Source: Clostridiaceae bacterium
Lineage (GTDB): Bacteria > Bacillota > Clostridia > Lachnospirales > Lachnospiraceae
Reading direction: 5' to 3'
Length of the DNA stretch: 64,000 bases
NCBI GenBank assembly: GCA_009911065.1
Contig: QXWR01000004.1
Location: forward strand, 1-64,000
Of the stretch, positions 58,840 to 64,000 are shown in pieces (position 1 is the stretch's first letter; every line of letters begins with the position of its first letter). A model generated the notes under the pieces. It saw only the letters and a program-made list of their open reading frames with translations. It had not been told where the DNA came from and did not search any database. The translations under genes were made by a program, and so were the position numbers.

Positions 58840-59511
58840 ATGAAAAAAAATGAGATGAAAATTACCGAATTGTACAGTTTGGAGCACACTATGGCCAGAG
58901 CTTTGCTGGAAAAGTATGAGTATCCCTGGGAGGCATTGGAGCATATTGGGGAGTTTGTAAAAGAATTAGGGGCGTCTTTGTCAAATAAGGAGTATGTAAA
59001 TCCGGCAGAAGGAATCTGGATTCATAAATCTGCTAAGGTGGCTCCAACAGCTGGAATTATTGGTCCAGTTATTATTGGACCGGAGGCAGAGATTCGCCAT
59101 TGTGCCTTTATCCGAGGCAAAGTGTTGATCGGTGCAGGTGCTGTGGTGGGAAATTCCACAGAGCTGAAAAATGTGATTCTTTTTGATAAGGTTCAGGTTC
59201 CCCATTATAATTATGTGGGAGATTCAATTTTGGGATATAAGGCTCATATGGGTGCTGGATCGATTACGTCCAATGTGAAATCTGACAAACAGCTGGTGAA
59301 AGTCCACGGAGAAGACGGAGATATTGAAACCGGCATGAAAAAGTTTGGTGCAATGATTGGAGATGAGGTGGAAGTGGGATGTGGGTCTGTGCTGAATCCG
59401 GGAACGGTGATTGGAAAGGGCAGTAACATTTATCCTTTGTCCAGTGTCCGGGTTTGTGTGGATGCAAATTCCATTTATAAAAAAGAGGGAGAGGTTGCAG
59501 AAAAGAGGTAG
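58840..59511 (+). CDS. Left-handed beta-helix acyltransferase-like protein
   Basis: About 223 residues, started at ATG 58840 after AAAGGA; an earlier in-frame ATG (58792) overlaps topB. From about residue 60 the chain shows hexapeptide repeats: WIHKSAKVAPTAGIIGPVIIGPEAEIRHCAFIRGKVLIGAGAVVGNSTELKN, and after a loop VPHYNYVGDSILGYKAHMGAGSITSNVKSD, which matches the GlmU/UDP-GlcNAc acetyltransferase C-terminal region. The uridylyl domain of GlmU is absent. It probably transfers an acyl group to a sugar nucleotide; the substrate is unknown. Confidence 0.8.
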   Translation: MKKNEMKITELYSLEHTMARALLEKYEYPWEALEHIGEFVKELGASLSNKEYVNPAEGIWIHKSAKVAPTAGIIGPVIIGPEAEIRHCAFIRGKVLIGAGAVVGNSTELKNVILFDKVQVPHYNYVGDSILGYKAHMGAGSITSNVKSDKQLVKVHGEDGDIETGMKKFGAMIGDEVEVGCGSVLNPGTVIGKGSNIYPLSSVRVCVDANSIYKKEGEVAEKR

Positions 59512-59572
59512 AAAAGAGATCTCATAAATGGGATTTTGGCCAGATGAAGTATTCTATTGTATGCTTCGTATG

Positions 59573-59621
59573 CTTCGGAAAGAGCAGGGAACTTTTGAAG
59601 TTTCTCTTTCCGAAGTTTTTT
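59573..59621 (+). terminator. Terminator between the acyltransferase and upp genes
   Basis: CTTCGGAAAGAG (59573-59584) and CTCTTTCCGAAG (59604-59615) form a perfect 12-bp stem followed by TTTTTT. It serves the plus-strand gene and may also stop the convergent upp transcript. Confidence 0.88.
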
Positions 59622-59663
59622 GTAATGGTGTATACCGTGTACTGGGGCAGCGCTCTGTGGCTG

Positions 59664-60293
59664 TTAGCGGGTTCCGAATATGCGGTCGCCAGCATCCCCA
59701 AGGCCCGGACAGATATAGGCATTCTCGTTCAGGCACCGATCCAGATGGCCAATATAAAGCTGAATATCTGGATGGGCTTTCATAAGCCGTTCCACGCCTT
59801 CCGGTGCAGCGATGATGCACATAAATTTAATATTCTTCCCGCCGTGTTTTTTGATAAAATCAACGGCTGCCACTGCGGAACCGCCTGTAGCCAGCATTGG
59901 GTCTGTGGCAACAATGGTCCGAAGCTCAATGGGGGTAGGAAGTTTACAGTAATACTCATGAGGTTCATGGGTCTCTTCATCCCGGTACAAGCCAATATGG
60001 CCCACTTTGGCGCTGGGAACCAGAGCAAGGATTCCATTGACCATACCCAGTCCAGCGCGGAGAATGGGAACAACGGCAAGCTTTTTGCCGGCAATCATAG
60101 GAGTCATACATTTTTCAATGGGAGTTTCTACCGGAACATCTTCCAGGGGAAGATCGCGGAGCGCTTCATAGCCCATTAACATGGCAATCTCTTCAATCAG
60201 AGAACGAAATTCATTGGTACCAGTGCGCTGGTCTCGGAGAATTGAGATCTTGTGCTGAATGAGGGGGTGTTTGATAATGATCACATTTTCCAT
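59664..60293 (-). CDS. upp: Uracil phosphoribosyltransferase
   Basis: 209 residues from the ATG at 60293 (GAAAGGATGACGATT precedes it). The family pattern is complete: [74 protein letters not shown], the PRPP loop [17 protein letters not shown], and [14 protein letters not shown]. It makes UMP from uracil and PRPP in pyrimidine salvage. Confidence 0.95.
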   Translation of the reverse strand: MENVIIIKHPLIQHKISILRDQRTGTNEFRSLIEEIAMLMGYEALRDLPLEDVPVETPIEKCMTPMIAGKKLAVVPILRAGLGMVNGILALVPSAKVGHIGLYRDEETHEPHEYYCKLPTPIELRTIVATDPMLATGGSAVAAVDFIKKHGGKNIKFMCIIAAPEGVERLMKAHPDIQLYIGHLDRCLNENAYICPGLGDAGDRIFGTR

Positions 60294-60744
60294 AATCGTC
60301 ATCCTTTCTTGTCAGTGGACAGGAATTATTCCTTTGTCATATTGTGTCATCTTGTCTGGTCCTATTATACATGGTTCTGGCGGGATTGTCATTTGATTTT
60401 TTTAGAAAAATAAAAGAAGAACAGAGAGAAGTATTTGGGAAAACAAGGGATTTTGAAAAAATGGGGAAAAAAGGGAGGAGCCGACAACTACTGCGATAGC
60501 TGCCGGCGATTATGAAAAAAATTTTATCTGAATGTCATTGGTTGATGATGTTATTATACGTTGGATATATGAAGGAAGTTTAGCATAAATGTAGATGTTC
60601 TGTGAACAATTGTAAACAAAGAATGAACGGAAATTGGAAGTAAATGGGAGAAGAGTTACATTTTTGGAATTTTTAGGAACATGATATAAAATATGTAATG
60701 ATTGTTGTTGTGACAATAAAATTGACAGAAAGAGGGCAGGAGCA
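60294..60744. other. Intergenic region between upp and the DUF2164 gene
   Basis: No gene is seen. A hairpin at 60480-60508 (GCCG-A-CA / TG-C-CGGC with CTA/TAG inside) lies in the middle; on the minus strand it is followed by CTCCTCCCTTTTTT, so it may be a weak terminator. The last 45 bases before ATG 60745 include AGAGGGCAGGAG, the ribosome site. Confidence 0.35.
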
Positions 60745-61008
60745 ATGAAAAAAAGAGAGCGTTTACCACAGATTCCACTAACCGATTCACAGAAAGCGAA
60801 GCTTAACCAGGAGATAAAGGCGTTTTATCTGGACCAGCGGGGAGAAGAGATTGGGATGATTGAACAGATGCAGTTATTAGAACTGTTTCAGGAAAGGATG
60901 GCGCCGATTATTTACAATAAGGCTTTGGAAGATGCAAAAAGGTGGTTCATGCAGATGATGGATAATTTAGATTCGGATTATTATTCATTATATAAAAATG
61001 AGTCTTGA
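60745..61008 (+). CDS. DUF2164-type small protein
   Basis: 87 residues. ERLPQIPLTDSQKAKLNQEIKAFYLDQRGEEIGMIEQMQLLELFQERM and IYNKALEDAKRWFMQMMDNLDSDYYSLY agree with DUF2164, a helical family of unknown role in Firmicutes and Proteobacteria. It stands alone and is followed by a strong terminator. Confidence 0.75.
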   Translation: MKKRERLPQIPLTDSQKAKLNQEIKAFYLDQRGEEIGMIEQMQLLELFQERMAPIIYNKALEDAKRWFMQMMDNLDSDYYSLYKNES

Positions 61009-61023
61009 AAAATTCATGGTTCG

Positions 61024-61091
61024 ATGCCATTCCGTTAAAAGGCGCAGATTGTTTTAACGCTTTAACAGGAATGGCATTGGTTTTTTATTTT
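61024..61091 (+). terminator. Terminator after the DUF2164 gene
   Basis: ATGCCATTCC (61024-61033) pairs with GGAATGGCAT (61068-61077) and CGTTAAAA with TTTTAACG inside; a T-rich tail follows. Confidence 0.8.
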
Positions 61092-61140
61092 CGCGAGCTA
61101 TACGGGTTAAATACTCCACAGCTTGTAGCGGAGCATTTGA

Positions 61141-63534
61141 CTACCCTGGTGTGTGTTCTTTCATAAGAAGAACCTGGTTTTCTACCCGTTTTTGTATTTG
61201 AGCGAAAAAGGATTCTGGTTCCAGGACTTTTATTACTGGCCCAAAAGAGAGAACCTGAATCAAAAGCTCGGTTTCCCACCGTTTGTCATAGTAGATGGTG
61301 CAGCGATAGGAGCCGGATTTGTTCAGCCTCTCTACTTTTTTCTGATAACAGGAAAAGTGAAGCATGGTCCGTTCCAGAGCGTTTCGCTCAGTAGTGATTT
61401 CCAGTACCAATGGATTGTTACAGAGAGAATGGTCTAAAAGTTGGTCTACATCAACCGAGGGAAAGGGGATGGGATCAGCTTTGTGTATGGATAAAATTCG
61501 GGCTACATTTAATACGTCTATGCGTTTTCGACCTTTTTGGCTGGCGGTTATGCCATAAAGGCGAAATTTACCGTCTCTTTGCCCATATTCCAGACGGCAT
61601 GGGAACCAAGGACGGGTTAGTATGTTGCCTTTTCGTGAAAGATAGGACACGGATAAGGTGCAATGTGTGGTGATTGCCTCTAAGATGGTGTGCATATGTT
61701 CTCGGTACATGACAGAGGAAAAGGGGTCATGATCTCCGTATTGATCAAAAAGGCAAAAGTCGGATGTGCGGTAGAGAGGAGGAATATTGGAAAGTAATTC
61801 TTCCAGTTCTTTTAACTGCATATCCGTGAAAAACAATGGAAACCGGGAGTCGGACATTAACCCTTTTATCCAGGATTTTTGAAGACCAGTAAGGGGTCTG
61901 GGGAAAAGGGGATTTTTTAAAACAGAGGAGTAAAGGTCAGAGGCTGGGGGATTTTGACTGAAAAAGGGCCAATCTCCCTGAATCAGCCGGGGAACAATAG
62001 CTAGAACGCTTTCGTCATAGCCATGTTCCCGTGCCAGCTCCTCTATCTGGCGACGGGTGAGCGGGTGCTGGGCAGCTTCCTCAAGAATCTGTGCCACTAC
62101 CTGATAATAACAGGTATAAAGCTCTGAAAACAAGGAAAAATCAGGCGGAGTAGAGGGTTTTTGCTTCCCAACCGGTTCTTTTAAAGGGATGGTTTGATCT
62201 TTGGGAGGATTCCAGTTACATTGAAAATTATCTTTGGTGAGGGATGGATGGATATTGCCCTTGGGAAATGGGGTATTGGGGATTGTTTGTAACAATGGAT
62301 TTTTACAGTAAAAGGACTCCATCCGTCTCATATCGTTTCGGAAACGTTTTTCCACTGCAGCGTTGGAACAGTAAAAAGAGCGGATTCTTCCAGTGAAGCT
62401 TTTTATCCAGGGAAGGATTTCCGTGGCATCTGCACAAAGACGGGTGTATTGGTACAGCCCTGGTTCCAATCGTTTTAAGCAGCCGCCCCGTCCTTCTCTT
62501 TCCAGGCGGTCAAGAATATAATTTTCTTCTGTCTCATTTAGAGAGATTTCTGCACATACGGTTTCCAGTTCGTTTTTTTTCTGGTTTTCAAAGGATACGC
62601 CCCAAACATGACGAAATCGATGGTGAAAAAAGTTCATGCAGGCATCGTATTGATGGTCTGTTTCCAGAAGCTTCACACTTTGTATGGAGTCAAGGCGGAA
62701 GGAGGAGAGACGGCGTGATTTTTCCTGCCAAACACACACATACCTTCGGCCGGTTTGGGTGCTGGTGAGAATTTTCAGTGGAAGGACCGTCAAAGTATTT
62801 GTGTGACGTCCCTTTGTGCTTTTTACCACAATCTGTATTTGATGTTTTTGCTCCATTGCCTGTAAAACAGGGAGGAGAATTTCATCTTCTAATGTGTGAA
62901 TCAGATAATCGTTTCGAAAACGGAAAAAATCATTTTTCTTGTTCCAATAGTCTAAAATGGTGCTTCCAATGAATCCAAAGGGAGCAGCGCCCTGAAAGAA
63001 GCTGACTGCCAGCCATAAGGCAGGGAACAGATTTGGATGAGTGGGGGAAAGGGGGCGGACTCTGGCATACAAGTATTGCTTTCCCTCTTTTTTATGTGTA
63101 ACCAGTCCTTCTTTTTGATATTGAGCCAGCTTGCGGCGGATGGTTTGGGTGTCAAAAAGCTGGTGGTATTGTTCCTGAAGCTGGTCTGCAATGACTTCCA
63201 GGCTTCTTGGCCTGCCGTCGGCAAGAAGGTCCGACAGAAAAAAGTGCAGGGAAATGTCATTGTCTGTAAAGGTTTTTGATTTCCAGGCATGGTACAGGGG
63301 ATTTACAGCCATGCGGCTGGAATCCAGGGTGAGAAATACGGACTTTTTATGGCCGTTTTGGTCTGTGCGTATGTAGTCAAAGAACCAGCTTTCTATGCGG
63401 CGGCGATGGTTGTCATAGGTTCTGGCGCTTTTTTCCCGGAAATCTTCCCGGGTCTTGAATCCATAAACATAGAAGTCCCGGACATAGGAGCGAATTTTTT
63501 CAAATCGTTGAATCAGTTCTTTGTATTCGGACAT
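61141..63534 (-). CDS. WYL-domain regulator, large form
   Basis: About 797 residues; AAAGGAAAAAACTC precedes ATG 63534, while an upstream ATG at 63591 lacks support. The first 60 residues are helical, then an HTH-like part (FLSDLLADGRPRSLEVIADQLQEQYHQLFDTQTIRRKLAQYQKEGLV) near residues 115-160. The centre is unusual and long. A WYL domain near residues 640-730 reads ILEAITTHCTLSVSYLSRKGN, then RPWFPCRLEYGQRDGKFRLYGITAS and RIDVLNVARILSI. WYL proteins regulate transcription, often in response to nucleic acids. It is about twice the usual length, with the first ~450 residues resembling a second degenerate copy of the module. Confidence 0.78.
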   Translation of the reverse strand: MSEYKELIQRFEKIRSYVRDFYVYGFKTREDFREKSARTYDNHRRRIESWFFDYIRTDQNGHKKSVFLTLDSSRMAVNPLYHAWKSKTFTDNDISLHFFLSDLLADGRPRSLEVIADQLQEQYHQLFDTQTIRRKLAQYQKEGLVTHKKEGKQYLYARVRPLSPTHPNLFPALWLAVSFFQGAAPFGFIGSTILDYWNKKNDFFRFRNDYLIHTLEDEILLPVLQAMEQKHQIQIVVKSTKGRHTNTLTVLPLKILTSTQTGRRYVCVWQEKSRRLSSFRLDSIQSVKLLETDHQYDACMNFFHHRFRHVWGVSFENQKKNELETVCAEISLNETEENYILDRLEREGRGGCLKRLEPGLYQYTRLCADATEILPWIKSFTGRIRSFYCSNAAVEKRFRNDMRRMESFYCKNPLLQTIPNTPFPKGNIHPSLTKDNFQCNWNPPKDQTIPLKEPVGKQKPSTPPDFSLFSELYTCYYQVVAQILEEAAQHPLTRRQIEELAREHGYDESVLAIVPRLIQGDWPFFSQNPPASDLYSSVLKNPLFPRPLTGLQKSWIKGLMSDSRFPLFFTDMQLKELEELLSNIPPLYRTSDFCLFDQYGDHDPFSSVMYREHMHTILEAITTHCTLSVSYLSRKGNILTRPWFPCRLEYGQRDGKFRLYGITASQKGRKRIDVLNVARILSIHKADPIPFPSVDVDQLLDHSLCNNPLVLEITTERNALERTMLHFSCYQKKVERLNKSGSYRCTIYYDKRWETELLIQVLSFGPVIKVLEPESFFAQIQKRVENQVLLMKEHTPG

Positions 63535-63645
63535 GAGTTTTTTCCTTTCATTAAAATTAGTATACAAAAAAGTTGCCATAAAAACAATCATAAACTGCGC
63601 AGTGTTTTTGAAATGAATATTTTTTTCTTATGTGATAGGATAATA

Positions 63646-63812
63646 ACACCGAAAAGGTGATGGTTCCGGCTAACAGTTGTGGCGTTTGAACCAGACGGTG
63701 CCGTTGCTTTGCAGTACGGTATGCCGCCGGAAGCATGGGTATGACGTTCCGTTTGGGACTGAAAATCGTCAAATGACTTGATTTACGTGGGTTCGAATCC
63801 CACCGGTGAAAA
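63646..63812 (+). ncRNA. Candidate structured RNA with a T-arm-like end
   Basis: CACCG (63646-63650) can pair with CGGTG (63803-63807), closing about 160 bases. Inside are GTGGG-TTCGAAT-CCCAC (63786-63802), the exact form of a tRNA T arm, and pairs such as CGGTGCCG/CGGTATGCCG. No complete tRNA cloverleaf or tmRNA ends can be built. A raiA-type RNA, which I recall as having tRNA-like features, is one possibility. The minus-strand ORF across it contains HRWDSNPR, the usual false translation of a T arm. Confidence 0.4.
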
Positions 63813-64000
63813 CCGTTGCTTAGTGGCCAAAAGCGATCAACAAACACCTTAAAAGTGTTCCATGAAGAGGAAGTATGGGGTCCGCCAGTATATCCGGTTT
63901 TCCTTATGGGAGAAGGATGTGCAGCAGAAAGCTTGCCTGTGCGATCAGCGCGTGGAAAAATCAGATTTTGTCCCATGACCTGGAAAAGGGTGGGTAATCT
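63813..64000. other. Unassigned end of window
   Basis: The last 188 bases show no supported gene on either strand. A partial frame could continue beyond the window edge. Confidence 0.25.

Noticed and set aside
59522-60179. Long plus-strand ORFs antisense to upp
   Set aside because: The minus strand carries the full upp protein; the plus-strand frames cross the terminator and match nothing.
63557-63976. 139-residue minus-strand ORF at the window end
   Set aside because: It crosses the T-arm-like hairpin and contains HRWDSNPR, the usual false translation of tRNA-like DNA. No ribosome site.

Overview
The window looks like chromosome from a low-to-mid GC, Gram-positive gut anaerobe of the Clostridia, most likely Lachnospiraceae. 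The basis is the conserved end block (luxS, proC, NUDIX hydrolase, a SpoIIM-like gene, xerD, topB, upp), which resembles the nudF-spoIIM-xerD order of spore-forming Firmicutes, the strong AGGAGG ribosome sites, and family types common in gut Lachnospiraceae (FeoA-FeoB fusion, LytTR/AgrC pairs, MobP3-type relaxase). The genus cannot be decided from the sequence alone.

Layout. 1-10.9 kb: conjugative or mobilisable element module (RHH protein, PIN toxin/antitoxin, a cargo KAP-family NTPase flanked by duplicated terminators, relaxase with Sel1 repeats, TOPRIM protein, VirD4-type coupling ATPase, small regulators). 11.3-14.1 kb: zinc-ribbon protein, CooC-type ATPase, DUF3786 protein and a second CooC-type ATPase broken at a G10 tract, without any CO dehydrogenase gene. 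14.1-20.9 kb: metal block (AraC and ArsR regulators, HMA chaperone, P1B ATPase, second ArsR, FeoA-FeoB fusion, FeoB-associated Cys-rich protein). 20.9-25.5 kb: Rrf2-regulated operon of three tandem class M-like sirtuins and an HD-nicotinamidase fusion, followed by a 166-bp foldback element. 25.6-29.1 kb: remains of a second mobile-element module (sigma-like factor, a long non-coding and probably structured stretch, MazF, serine-recombinase-like protein). 29.1-34.2 kb: LytTR response regulator and AgrC-like kinase with matched double binding sites in front of the operon and of a DUF6033-type gene. 34.3-51.8 kb: patchwork accessory region with a MATE exporter behind an attenuator, a nucleoside phosphorylase gene split by a ~4.7-kb insertion (AlbA_2 protein, XRE, SymE, truncated RepA, PemK), DNA methylase, ADP-ribosylglycohydrolase, Arr-type rifampin ADP-ribosyltransferase and a TxpA/RatA-like type I toxin-antitoxin pair. 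51.9-52.0 kb: tRNA-Met and tRNA-Ala, which mark the edge of the accessory region. 52.4-63.5 kb: core chromosome. The last 350 bp hold a probable structured RNA.

How the genes fit together. The strongest functional unit is the sirtuin locus: sirtuins consume NAD and release nicotinamide, the linked nicotinamidase can recycle it, and one divergent promoter with two copies of a 21-bp palindrome ties the operon to the Rrf2 regulator. Elsewhere in the window, ADP-ribosylglycohydrolase, Arr and a NUDIX enzyme also belong to ADP-ribose chemistry. Two length-variable tracts (G10 in the second CooC gene, five 7-bp repeats at the start of the second sirtuin gene) suggest slippage-controlled expression or recent inactivation. 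All functions are read from sequence recognition; nothing was searched in a database.
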